Part shown: in pieces, positions 37,137 to 45,756 of the stretch
How positions within the stretch are numbered: position 1 is the stretch's first letter
Layout: every line of letters starts with the position of its first letter
Source: Flavobacterium hydatis
GTDB lineage: Bacteria > Bacteroidota > Bacteroidia > Flavobacteriales > Flavobacteriaceae
Assembly: GCF_000737695.1 (NCBI RefSeq)
Contig: NZ_JPRM01000002.1
Location: 1-64,000, forward strand
Reading direction: 5' to 3'
Length of the DNA: 64,000 nt
Notes under the pieces: model-generated
What the model was told of the DNA's origin: nothing
Database searches by the model: none
The model's input: only the letters and a program-made list of their open reading frames with translations
Made by a program: the position numbers and the translations under genes

Positions 37137-38246
37137 TTAAGTGATAGCCGTTTGTATTTCGTCTAGTTTTAAGTTGAGATGTACGTTATAAAATTTCTTG
37201 GTTTCGGTTATTTTAAGTTCGTGAGCATTTGGATAGAGAAGGTCCAGGCGACTCTGAATATTAGTTAATCCAATTCCAGAATTTTCAGGATCTTTTTTAT
37301 AGTTTTCGACTTTGTTTTCTACCCAAAAATTCAAACTGTTTTGTTCTATAACTATTCTAATTTTTACAAAAGCAGCACCTTTATAATCTGTTCCATACTT
37401 AAAAGCATTCTCTACAAATGAGATTAATAGTAACGGTTCTATAAATTTGTTTTTGGGTTCACCATGTACATTAATAGTAATGTTCTCGATGTTGTTTAAT
37501 CTTAATTTTTGTAATTCAATGTAATTCTGGATGTAATTTATTTCTTTCTCGAGAGCAACAGTTTTATTGTCCGTTTCATACAACATATAGCGCATTAGTT
37601 CAGACAATGTAACAATTGCATCCGGAACCAAATCTGATTTTTTATGTGCCAGAGAATAAATACTATTTAAGGAATTGAACAAAAAATGAGGATTTGTTTG
37701 TTTTCGTAAATATATTAACTCAGTAGTTGTTCGGTGTGTTTCGGCGATTAATTTATTTTGTTGGTTATTATAAAACTCCGATAATGTTTTAATAATAGCG
37801 CTTATCGTAACTATTAAGATATAAAAAAAAGAAGGAGCTATCTTAAAAAATAATGGCTGAGTAAGCATTGTCGTTCTAAATTTAATATTCTTCAGAGGCA
37901 TATGCTGTCCTTCTACAGGAACAGTTCTCATAGGAGGCATTCTTTTCGCTATCTGAATATCAGGCATAAAATAGCTATCTCGAATAATTATAAAAGTCAC
38001 AATCAGAGCTACAATAAATGCCGAATACAGCCAGTATTTTTTTTGTAAAAGCAATGCAGGTACTAAATAAAAATAGTTTAGATAAAACAATATAATTCCA
38101 GTAATCCATTGTACATAAAAATCGGGCGTTATCTGGAACGGGCTTTCGTAAAATTGAATCAATGAGGTTATGATAAAGAAAGTCCATATAACACTATGAA
38201 ATAGTATTTTGTTAGAACTAGTATTCTTGATTATTTCGACGTTCAT
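37137..38246 (-). CDS. LytS-type sensor histidine kinase
   Basis: 369 residues. Four membrane helices (about 16-32, 47-65, 71-90, 137-155) with an extracytoplasmic loop between the third and fourth (about 91-135). Then the His_kinase domain with H187 in QTNPHFLFNSLNS and a HATPase region (N280 in FVENAFKYG, GIGL at 324-327). The partner is the LytTR regulator downstream. It starts directly after the DUF4907 stop (zero-nt gap) and ends the Kelch operon. Confidence 0.95.
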   Translation of the reverse strand: MNVEIIKNTSSNKILFHSVIWTFFIITSLIQFYESPFQITPDFYVQWITGIILFYLNYFYLVPALLLQKKYWLYSAFIVALIVTFIIIRDSYFMPDIQIAKRMPPMRTVPVEGQHMPLKNIKFRTTMLTQPLFFKIAPSFFYILIVTISAIIKTLSEFYNNQQNKLIAETHRTTTELIYLRKQTNPHFLFNSLNSIYSLAHKKSDLVPDAIVTLSELMRYMLYETDNKTVALEKEINYIQNYIELQKLRLNNIENITINVHGEPKNKFIEPLLLISFVENAFKYGTDYKGAAFVKIRIVIEQNSLNFWVENKVENYKKDPENSGIGLTNIQSRLDLLYPNAHELKITETKKFYNVHLNLKLDEIQTAIT

Positions 38247-38600
38247 TTAGATAGTTATATCTAATAAAATTAAATCTTTTTTTGTTAAGGTTGGGGATAA
38301 ATTAGCTTCAAGCTTTTTTACAACCAAATTTCCAGTTTTTAAGGCGTCTTTTTCGGTAGTAAAGCTCTTGTAATTATTAATAACAGGAATTATGGTTTGC
38401 TTGATTATGATTTTTTCATCAGTAGCAATTGTGTAACCCCAACCAGTAGCCGTCTTTATAGACTCTACATGAAAGTTCTCTTTTTTATTACAAGCCACAA
38501 GTAATAAAATAGCAATTATTATAATAATTACTGAGCCTGAAGAAGCGTAATTTTTCTGGATTTTTGCCCAGAAGAATCGTTTTTTTGTGTTAATTGTCAT
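38247..38600 (-). CDS. DUF4907-like membrane-anchored protein
   Basis: 117 residues. One hydrophobic segment (about 22-36, SVIIIIIAILLLVAC) ends in a cysteine that could be a lipobox, then a C-terminal domain like DUF4907 (TGWGYTIATDEKIIIKQTI, PTLTKKDLILLDI). Function is not known. It is placed between a Kelch lipoprotein and a LytS kinase. I take the ATG at 38600 (MTINTKK), which overlaps the Kelch stop by 11 bp; the longer start at 38645 would lie well inside the Kelch gene. Confidence 0.78.
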   Translation of the reverse strand: MTINTKKRFFWAKIQKNYASSGSVIIIIIAILLLVACNKKENFHVESIKTATGWGYTIATDEKIIIKQTIIPVINNYKSFTTEKDALKTGNLVVKKLEANLSPTLTKKDLILLDITI

Positions 38601-39585
38601 AATCATTTTGTTCTTCCAGAGGTTTAAATTCCCAAGCATCATCAAAATAGGATGAACCAGATCTTCCTAATAAAACAAATCCTCTATCATTGATTGCAAA
38701 ACCTACAGCATCTGTTCTTGAAGAGCCTTCTAGAGAGGTTCTTTCTTTCCATAAATCCGTAGATGGATTGTATTCCCAAATTGTTTTTGAGCCTTCTCCA
38801 CAAGCAATATACCCTAAGCCATTCATGGTAAAACTAGTAGCGTTAGAGCGCACAATCGAGTAGGTATCATGGTCACTTTCGCTATCGTCCAGATTTCTTT
38901 TTTTTGTCCAAAGATCTGTGCTTGGGTCAAATTGCCAGAAATCATTTTGATTAGAACCACTATTTACACCAGTGCCTAAATATGCTTTATCATTAATTAC
39001 AAAAACAGTCGCATTCCTTCTTTTGTTACCACTAAAACCATTTACTTGATTCCAGGTATTAGAGGTTTGATTATACTGATAAAAATCTTTTAAATAATTC
39101 CCGTCATAACCTGTACCAAAATAAGCTTTTCCGCCTACTTGAAATCCTACTGCAGAATAACGTGCAGAACCTGCAAATTCAGCTTTTTGCTCCCAAACAT
39201 TTGTCGCTGGGTTGTATTCATGAAAATCTTTTAATTTATTAGTTCCATCGTAACCAAGACCAATGTAGCCTTTTCCGTTTAACTCAAAAGCAGATGCCGA
39301 ACTTCTGGCAACTCCTGTAAAATCTGCTTTTTGTTCCCAATAATCTCCTGTAGAATTATATACCCAAAGGTCTTTTAGATATTCATCTCCAGTATATCCT
39401 GTTGCAACATAAGCATAATTCCCAATTACAAAACTTGCTGCACTAGATCTTGCAGGGCCATCAAAAGCAGATTTTTTGACCCAGTTTCCCATCAATTCAT
39501 CATCGTTATTGTCATTACTACAGCCTACAAAAGAGAGACTCGTAATGAATGTTGCGAATAATATTCCTTTTTTTAAACTATTCAT
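38590..39585 (-). CDS. Kelch-repeat lipoprotein (six-bladed propeller)
   Basis: 331 residues. Lipoprotein signal (about 1-22, FATFITSLSFVGCSND), so probably outer-membrane anchored. Six Kelch-like blades follow, each with a pattern such as RSSASAF, GKGYIGLGYDG, LKDFHEYNPATNVW. Six blades close a propeller, usually a ligand- or protein-binding surface. The gene ends by overlapping DUF4907 by 11 bp and starts 16 nt after the barrel gene, so all are one operon. Confidence 0.92.
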   Translation of the reverse strand: MNSLKKGILFATFITSLSFVGCSNDNNDDELMGNWVKKSAFDGPARSSAASFVIGNYAYVATGYTGDEYLKDLWVYNSTGDYWEQKADFTGVARSSASAFELNGKGYIGLGYDGTNKLKDFHEYNPATNVWEQKAEFAGSARYSAVGFQVGGKAYFGTGYDGNYLKDFYQYNQTSNTWNQVNGFSGNKRRNATVFVINDKAYLGTGVNSGSNQNDFWQFDPSTDLWTKKRNLDDSESDHDTYSIVRSNATSFTMNGLGYIACGEGSKTIWEYNPSTDLWKERTSLEGSSRTDAVGFAINDRGFVLLGRSGSSYFDDAWEFKPLEEQNDYDN

Positions 39586-39601
39586 AATGTATTTATATTT
39601 G

Positions 39602-40447
39602 TTAGTGTTTGTATTTTATACCAATGTTAAGAATGTAGCTGTTGCCGATATTAAAATCATAAACGTTATCGGTATCATGATTTGATAGTTGATATTTTTT
39701 ATTAAAATCATACCCAGCTTTAAAATTTACAAACCAATTTCCATCCATGTTTCTCTCATATTCTAATGCAGTAGTAATTTGAGATAAACTCGCTTTTGTG
39801 GCTGTATTATCGTCTAAATATTTAGTGTTATCTAGATTAAAAAAATCGCCATTAAAACTATTTGTCAAGCTAAATACATTGCGTTCATTGTTAGAATATG
39901 ATATTGCTGTATTAGGAAAACCAATAGTCATTTTAGCAACATCATTTATTTTATGATAAAAAGAAAATGTTGGAATTATTTGAGGTAATCCTAAGGCATT
40001 AGTTCTTTTTATCCCAAAGCTGACGATGTTGTTTTTATTAATAACCTGATTAATTTCTAATCCTCCTAAAATTGATAAATCAGAAAGATTGAGGTTTTCC
40101 TGAAAATTTAATGTTGGTTCTAATTCTAGATTCAACGTTGTTTTTGATGTTAATAAGTGAGCAACTAGTAATGTGTTCTTGATACTATTGTATGGATTGT
40201 AACTGTGCTTATAAGCATAATTCTCTATGTCATACTTAACTCCGATATTTTTGTATTGCAATGTATTTGTAATCTTGTTTTTAGCATCGATGTTTTTATA
40301 AACCAAAATTCCGATGCTTGTTTCGTTTAATGTGATTTTGTCTGCTGGTTCAGTTTTTATATTTAAATCTACGCTATAACCATTTTGAGCATAAATTGTA
40401 AACATCGGAACCATAATAAGTAAGGATAGTAAAGTTTTTATTTTCAT
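39602..40447 (-). CDS. Outer-membrane beta-barrel protein (DUF6268-like)
   Basis: 281 residues with a signal peptide (about 1-20, LIMVPMFTIYAQ) and beta strands through to a C-terminal strand (SYILNIGIKYKH). It resembles the DUF6268 beta-barrel family of Bacteroidota, an assignment from memory with moderate certainty. It heads the Kelch/DUF4907/LytS operon and has a TACTTTTG box 17 nt upstream of the start. Confidence 0.78.
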   Translation of the reverse strand: MKIKTLLSLLIMVPMFTIYAQNGYSVDLNIKTEPADKITLNETSIGILVYKNIDAKNKITNTLQYKNIGVKYDIENYAYKHSYNPYNSIKNTLLVAHLLTSKTTLNLELEPTLNFQENLNLSDLSILGGLEINQVINKNNIVSFGIKRTNALGLPQIIPTFSFYHKINDVAKMTIGFPNTAISYSNNERNVFSLTNSFNGDFFNLDNTKYLDDNTATKASLSQITTALEYERNMDGNWFVNFKAGYDFNKKYQLSNHDTDNVYDFNIGNSYILNIGIKYKH

Positions 40448-40463
40448 TATTTATTTATTGGTT

Positions 40464-40471
40464 CAAAAGTA
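40464..40471 (-). promoter_or_regulatory. Bacteroidota -7 box for the barrel/Kelch/LytS operon
   Basis: TACTTTTG on the minus strand, 16 nt before the barrel gene ATG. Confidence 0.5.
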
Positions 40472-40655
40472 GTTATGATATTATTTTTAAAAAAAGAAGA
40501 TATATATATCGGGCTTTCCAATAGACTAAATGGCAAATTTTAGTGCCGAATGGTATTATTTGTTATTGCTTGGTGTTTGTAGATTGTTTCGTTCTATTTA
40601 TAGATACAATTGGTTAGGTCGTATATGTTGTGATGTTCTCTAGAAAAGTGCATTT

Positions 40656-40663
40656 TATATTTG
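40656..40663 (+). promoter_or_regulatory. Bacteroidota -7 box for the DUF4270 gene
   Basis: TATATTTG, 14 nt before the ATG at 40678. TTG at 40628-40630 lies 25 nt upstream. Confidence 0.55.
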
Positions 40664-40677
40664 TTGAAAAAATATTT

Positions 40678-42003
40678 ATGCACAAGTTATTGTTACCGCT
40701 GTTTCTGGGAGTTTTTATGGTTTCCTGTAATTCGGATAGAGATGCCGGAGAATTTGTTGTTGGTTCGGATTATTTATCGATAGGGAATAAAGTAATTTTA
40801 ATCGATACTTTGACTGTTGATATGTCTACCATTAATTTTGATTCATTGGTTACATCTAGCCAAAAAAGGATTTTGGTAGGGAACTATGTAGATCCTATTT
40901 TTGGGAAGGTAAAGTCGGATAGTTACCTTCAGCTAATTGCAAATAATTATAGTTTAAATACAGGAGGTTCAGACACTAATTTGCCTAATTATGTTTTTGA
41001 TTCTATTGCAATGGTTCTGAAATATGATAACTATTTCTTTGGAGATACTACCCAAACTCAAACATTCGATATTCATCGATTAACTCAAAAAGTAAAGCCA
41101 AATAAGGAGGATAAAAATTTCTACAATAATTCGACTTTAACTTATTCTCCCGAAAGTTTAGGGTTGATTTCATATAAACCGCGACCAACTCAAAAAGATT
41201 CTATTAATATAAGAATGAGTGATGCTTTTGGTTCAGAGCTTTTTCAGAAATTAAAGAAAAAAGAAGTTACCAATTTTGATGAATTTACAGAATATTTAAA
41301 GGGAATGGTTCTTACATCATCTACAACAAATTCATCGAGTGTTATTGGGTTTAACCAAGCAACAAGTGTAGTAAGGCTTTATTACTCAATATATCAAGGA
41401 CAATCTGAGAAATCTTTGGTAAAAGATTTTTCTATTCTGGATGCTTCTAAGCAGTTTAATAATATTTCATTAGATAGAACAGGTACTCTTATCGAGAACT
41501 TACCAATCTCATCGAGCAAGTTACCAAGTTCCCAAACCGAGAATAAAGCTTTTATTCAGTCAGGAACAGGAATTGCCTGTAGAGTTGATTTTCCGGGTAT
41601 AAAGAGATTAAAATATATAGCCGAAAAAGGAGCAATAGTAGACGCTCAGTTAATAATAAAACCAGTTGCTAATTCCTATTCAAAGATATACCCATTGGCA
41701 GATTCATTACGTGTATATGTTGGAGATAATTTAAACCGAATTAGTGGTACGCTAAATAATTCGTCTGGAGCAGCCATGTATGCGATATTAAATAAAGCTA
41801 GTGATGAGTTTAACGAAAATGTTGAATATAAAATTGCGATAGGAGGTTTTTTGCAAAAAGAAATGCTGAAACAATCTGATCTGAAATCTTCATTAATCTT
41901 CACGCTTCCTAATATAAATAAAGCAGTTAATCGACTTGTTTTAGGAAACCAGAAATTGCAAAACAATAAAATGGAATTGAAAATTTATTATATCACTTAT
42001 TAA
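40678..42003 (+). CDS. DUF4270 family lipoprotein
   Basis: 441 residues with a lipoprotein signal and lipobox (LFLGVFMVSCNSD, Cys near residue 17). The body resembles DUF4270 proteins of Bacteroidota, which are surface or periplasmic and of unknown function. An earlier in-frame ATG at 40630 is not used, because a TATATTTG promoter box (40656-40663) lies after it. The stop abuts the ATG of the barrel gene at 42004, so they are co-transcribed. Confidence 0.85.
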   Translation: MHKLLLPLFLGVFMVSCNSDRDAGEFVVGSDYLSIGNKVILIDTLTVDMSTINFDSLVTSSQKRILVGNYVDPIFGKVKSDSYLQLIANNYSLNTGGSDTNLPNYVFDSIAMVLKYDNYFFGDTTQTQTFDIHRLTQKVKPNKEDKNFYNNSTLTYSPESLGLISYKPRPTQKDSINIRMSDAFGSELFQKLKKKEVTNFDEFTEYLKGMVLTSSTTNSSSVIGFNQATSVVRLYYSIYQGQSEKSLVKDFSILDASKQFNNISLDRTGTLIENLPISSSKLPSSQTENKAFIQSGTGIACRVDFPGIKRLKYIAEKGAIVDAQLIIKPVANSYSKIYPLADSLRVYVGDNLNRISGTLNNSSGAAMYAILNKASDEFNENVEYKIAIGGFLQKEMLKQSDLKSSLIFTLPNINKAVNRLVLGNQKLQNNKMELKIYYITY

Positions 42004-43242
42004 ATGAAAAATAAAATAGCGTTAGCAGGTTTACTAGTTTTAATGTCATTGACTTCGTTTTCTCAAAGTATTTCTAGTTCCCCATATTCACTTTACGGAT
42101 TGGGTAGTTTGTATGATTCCGATTTTGGTTCACTTCCCTCTATTAGTTCTTCGGGGATTGCTTTACCATCTAGTGAGTTTATAAATAATCTTAATCCAGC
42201 TTCATTAGGATTTATGTATCAGAATCATTTTTTGTTTGATGTAGGAGGTAAATTTATCGAAACCACATATCGAAATAATTCAAAATCAGAGAATCGTAAT
42301 AATGCCCAGTTTTCTCATATCGCATTTGCTTTTCCACTTACCCAAAAATCTGCTTTTAGTGTTGCGTTACAGCCTTATTCGAGTGGAGCATTTAAAATTT
42401 CAGATCTTAAAATTCCAATAGAAAATAGCCAGGATAAATATAATCTAGACGTTACTGGCACAGGAGGTTTAAATAATTTTGATTTCTCGTATGCATATAG
42501 AGTCAATAAAAAATTGTCTTTGGGACTTTCTGCAGCTGTACTTTTTGGTAACACTACAGATGATAGATATTATACAGTAATGAACTCTATTACTAATATT
42601 AATAAAAAAACTAATTATGTTGGGCTACGACCAACGCTTGGATTTCAATATCAAATAGATTCAACACTAACGATTGGTTCTACTTTTAAATCACCATCAA
42701 GAATTAAAGCTTCTAAAGTGCAAACCGTTACAAGCGTAGGAGATTCGGGTACGATAACTACAGATTCTGATACGGCTTCTGATGTAGACGATTTTTATTT
42801 GCCCACAGAAATTGGAATAGGGGTGAGCAAGGTTTTCAAAAATAATTTGACCATGTCCTTTGATTATGAAAAGAGCCTTTGGAAAGATACTAAACAATCA
42901 GAGTTATATGGAGATTTTGTAAACCAAGACCGATTGGCATTTGGGGTTTCCTATAAGAGCAAAAAGAATGCTCGTAAATATATAGATCGTATCGGGTATG
43001 GAACGGGAATAAGTTATGATACCGGTTATCTTGAAGTCGATAATCAAAGAGTTAAAAATGTTTCTTTTTCGCTTGGACTAACACTTCCGTTAGAAAGTAA
43101 TTCTTTCTCAACTCTAAATATTTCGTATTCTTACGGACAAAAAGGGAAAATTGGTGATGGACTTATAAAAGAGAATTATCATAAATTATCACTCAATTTA
43201 TCATTAGATGGATTATGGTTTATAAAGAGAAAAATTGATTAA
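42004..43242 (+). CDS. OmpP1/FadL-like outer-membrane barrel protein
   Basis: 412 residues with a signal peptide (LVLMSLTSFSQ) and the FadL-type start (SPYSLYGLG, FINNLNPASLGF). Many transmembrane strands follow, ending in LSLNLSLDGLWFIKRKID. Bacteroidota members of this class are barrels of unknown cargo. It is translationally coupled to the DUF4270 lipoprotein (start at the base after the stop), so the two may form a complex. It converges on murI with 3 nt between. Confidence 0.83.
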   Translation: MKNKIALAGLLVLMSLTSFSQSISSSPYSLYGLGSLYDSDFGSLPSISSSGIALPSSEFINNLNPASLGFMYQNHFLFDVGGKFIETTYRNNSKSENRNNAQFSHIAFAFPLTQKSAFSVALQPYSSGAFKISDLKIPIENSQDKYNLDVTGTGGLNNFDFSYAYRVNKKLSLGLSAAVLFGNTTDDRYYTVMNSITNINKKTNYVGLRPTLGFQYQIDSTLTIGSTFKSPSRIKASKVQTVTSVGDSGTITTDSDTASDVDDFYLPTEIGIGVSKVFKNNLTMSFDYEKSLWKDTKQSELYGDFVNQDRLAFGVSYKSKKNARKYIDRIGYGTGISYDTGYLEVDNQRVKNVSFSLGLTLPLESNSFSTLNISYSYGQKGKIGDGLIKENYHKLSLNLSLDGLWFIKRKID

Positions 43243-43245
43243 TAG

Positions 43246-44022
43246 TTAAAAAATTTTCTCTTCAATTTTATATTTATTTTCTAGTATATCCGATAAAACT
43301 TTCGGGTTGCCATTAGTATAAAATATAGGATCATCTATAGGGCCATTATTAAATCCTATTTTTTCGCGGAGTACATTTTGCGTCTGTTTTGCGACAGCTT
43401 CTCCTGAATCAATAATCTGAATGTGTTCGGGTAATATTTTTTTTATCTGAGGTATTAAATATGGATAATGACTGCATCCTAATACTAAATAATCAATATT
43501 AGCCTCAATCATTGGTCTGAGGTAAGATTCAAGAAGTTGTGCCATTTCAGGAGAGTTTAAATCTCCATTTTCAATTAGCGGAACTAAACCATGACCTACT
43601 TGTTCAATAATTTTAGTGTCTTGGTACATTTCGGTTGCTTTATTAAAAAGCTCACTGTTTAATGTGCCTTGTGTAGCGAGGATTCCAATAGTTTGCGTTT
43701 TAGAGTTTGTCGCAGCTGGTTTTATTGCAGGCTCAATTCCTATAAACGGAACAGTATATTGTTCTCTTAATTCTTTTATAGCATTTGTAGTTGCTGTATT
43801 GCATGCAATAACAATTAGTTTGCATCCCATATCAAGTAAAAAATCTACATTTTTTTTACTTAAGTCTACTATTTCCTGTTTGGTCTTTTGACCATAAGGT
43901 GCATTTTTAGTATCTGCTAAATAGATTGTTTTTTCGTTAGGAAGTAATTGATGAATTGCAGTCCAAATAGAAGTGCCACCAATGCCAGAATCGAAAACGC
44001 CTATGGGATTATTGTTTGTCAT
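43246..44022 (-). CDS. murI: Glutamate racemase
   Basis: 258 residues. MurI makes D-glutamate for peptidoglycan. The cofactor-independent two-cysteine pair is visible: C74 in ACNTATT and C183 in LGCSHYP, and the N-terminal FDSGIGG motif is intact. Separated from the OmpH genes by a terminator. A TAACTTTG box ends five nt before the ATG, so the transcript may be leaderless. Confidence 0.97.
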   Translation of the reverse strand: MTNNNPIGVFDSGIGGTSIWTAIHQLLPNEKTIYLADTKNAPYGQKTKQEIVDLSKKNVDFLLDMGCKLIVIACNTATTNAIKELREQYTVPFIGIEPAIKPAATNSKTQTIGILATQGTLNSELFNKATEMYQDTKIIEQVGHGLVPLIENGDLNSPEMAQLLESYLRPMIEANIDYLVLGCSHYPYLIPQIKKILPEHIQIIDSGEAVAKQTQNVLREKIGFNNGPIDDPIFYTNGNPKVLSDILENKYKIEEKIF

Positions 44023-44027
44023 AAAAA

Positions 44028-44035
44028 CAAAGTTA
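44028..44035 (-). promoter_or_regulatory. Bacteroidota -7 box abutting murI
   Basis: TAACTTTG on the minus strand. Its last base is only five nt before the murI ATG, so the transcription start would be at or next to the start codon. Confidence 0.45.
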
Positions 44036-44106
44036 AGTATTTTTTGGAATCAAATAAAAGCCTTTAACGAGGATTTTTGAATAGAGTAAAATTAATTTTA
44101 TGTATA

Positions 44107-44146
44107 AAAAAACTGCTCGAACCATTTTATTGGTGAGCAGTTTTTT
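44107..44146 (-). terminator. Terminator of the bamA-ompH operon
   Basis: 12-bp stem (44107-44118 with 44135-44146), T run on the minus strand, just downstream of the second OmpH gene and before murI. Confidence 0.85.
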
Positions 44147-44166
44147 ATTTTTTATAAGACAGTTTT

Positions 44167-44667
44167 TTAGAAACCTAAGTCTTTTTTTACATCAGCAGTA
44201 ACGTTTGGACCGTCAGCTAACAAAAGAGTAGAACCATCTAAAACATATTGGTATCCTTTTGCTTTTCCAACTTTTTGGATAGAAGCTCTCACTTTTTCCA
44301 TTAATGGTTTAACGATATCAGATTCTTTTTGTTGTAATTCTTTTTGAGCGTTATCTCTAAAGTCTACAATTCTTTTTTGCATGTCTTGAACTTCTTTAGA
44401 ACGTTCTCCATTAACAGCGTCAGTTACTGTAGCTGATTCAGCTTCGTATTTTTTTAATTTTGCTTGGTATTCTTCTACCATTTTTTTGTAATCTGCATCA
44501 TATGTACCGCTTAATTTCTCAAGTTGTTTTTGTGCGTCTATCATTGCTGGCATTTTAGACATAATTTCGCTTACATCAACGTGAGCTACTTTTGCTTGAG
44601 CATTCATTTGGTTTGCTCCTAAAACTAGTATTGCAGCAATTAGTAAAGTTTTGATTTGTTTCATCAT
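44167..44667 (-). CDS. OmpH/Skp family periplasmic chaperone (short form)
   Basis: 166 residues with a signal peptide (LLIAAILVLGANQMNAQ), then a Skp-like body: an N-terminal strand (KVAHVDVSEIMSKMP), a long coiled-coil helical pair (about 40-120), and a C-terminal strand (YQYVLDGSTLLLADG). Skp holds unfolded outer-membrane proteins for the Bam complex. Second of two such genes, 13 nt after the longer one, downstream of bamA. Confidence 0.93.
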   Translation of the reverse strand: MMKQIKTLLIAAILVLGANQMNAQAKVAHVDVSEIMSKMPAMIDAQKQLEKLSGTYDADYKKMVEEYQAKLKKYEAESATVTDAVNGERSKEVQDMQKRIVDFRDNAQKELQQKESDIVKPLMEKVRASIQKVGKAKGYQYVLDGSTLLLADGPNVTADVKKDLGF

Positions 44668-44680
44668 TTTAAAATATTAA

Positions 44681-45721
44681 TTAATTATTGGTCGTATTTC
44701 CTTGTTTTTCCTTGTCCTCTTTTGCCTTTTGCTCTCTTGCTTTTTTGGCAGCTTCTCTTTCCTCTAAAATTTTAGCTCTTCTTTCTTCTAAAGCTTTTTT
44801 GCGCTCATCATACAGTTTCTGTCTGTCATCAGCCATTTTTTGCTTGTCTTCGGCTAACCTTTCTTTGTCTTTCGCTTCATCAGTAGCAGCTGGTTTTGCT
44901 GTTTCCTTAGTAGGAGTTGATGTTACTGAAGCACCTTCTTTTTTTACTGTTTCAGAAACCGTGCCATTTTTTTTAGCTTCTCTCGCTTCTCTAAGCGCTT
45001 TTTTATTTTCTTCGTATACTCTTATCTTTTCTTCTTGAGCTGCTTTCCTGTCTTCTAGTATTTTATCTCTTGCAGCCTTTCTTTCGTCTAGAGTTTTTTG
45101 TCTTTCTTGTAAAGCTGGATTTTCATCAATTGCAGCTTCTTTATTCTCTTTCGCTTCTTCTATAGCGAGTTGTTTTTTCGTAAGCTGTTCTCTTTTGTCC
45201 GTTCTGGTAATAACTCGTAAAACCTGATCGCTAACATCATATCGCTTTGCTGCAAAGAGCATCGTTAAATCTGATGATCTGTCAAAGATGAAATCATACT
45301 TTTTAGCTTCTGCTATATCTTGAACAGCAGTAAAAACCTGATCTTGTATCGGTTTTGCCAATGCCGATTTTTGTCTAATTAAATCACCATTAACGCCAAA
45401 ACGTTGTTGTTGATAATTTAGCATTTCGGTTTCAAGGAACTTAATTTCGGTTTCTCTTTCGTCAATTAACTCATTCGTTAATAAAGCCTTTTCAGCTTTT
45501 AAAGCATCTTTAAGTTTATTGATGTCTAATTTCTTAGTCTCAATTTCTTGTTTCCACTTTTCAGCTTTTTGTTCGAGTTGCGTTTGAGCCTCTTTATAGT
45601 CAGGGACATTTTGTAAAATATACTCCATGTCGATGTATCCTATTTTCGTCGATTTGGTTTGTGCCTGACTTGTAATTCCTACAATCAGGGCCAAAAATAT
45701 AAATAAAAATTGTTTTCTCAT
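44681..45721 (-). CDS. OmpH/Skp family protein with long charged C-terminal tail
   Basis: 346 residues. Signal peptide (FIFLALIVGITSQAQ), then an OmpH/Skp-like domain (about 24-165, KIGYIDMEYILQNVP, YDFIFDRSSDLTMLF). From about 175 to the end the protein is a lysine/glutamate/alanine/arginine-rich, helix-forming tail of about 170 residues (ERRAKILEEREAAKKAREQK). The tail makes it about twice the usual Skp length. It lies 35 nt downstream of bamA in the same operon. Confidence 0.9.
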   Translation of the reverse strand: MRKQFLFIFLALIVGITSQAQTKSTKIGYIDMEYILQNVPDYKEAQTQLEQKAEKWKQEIETKKLDINKLKDALKAEKALLTNELIDERETEIKFLETEMLNYQQQRFGVNGDLIRQKSALAKPIQDQVFTAVQDIAEAKKYDFIFDRSSDLTMLFAAKRYDVSDQVLRVITRTDKREQLTKKQLAIEEAKENKEAAIDENPALQERQKTLDERKAARDKILEDRKAAQEEKIRVYEENKKALREAREAKKNGTVSETVKKEGASVTSTPTKETAKPAATDEAKDKERLAEDKQKMADDRQKLYDERKKALEERRAKILEEREAAKKAREQKAKEDKEKQGNTTNN

Positions 45722-45756
45722 AACATTAATTTATTTGAAATTTTTAACCAATACGA

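Noticed and set aside
44688..45038. Long reading frame on the plus strand inside the OmpH gene
   Set aside because: It is an antisense shadow of the Lys/Glu-rich coding sequence, with Ser/Leu-rich residues and no start context or family.
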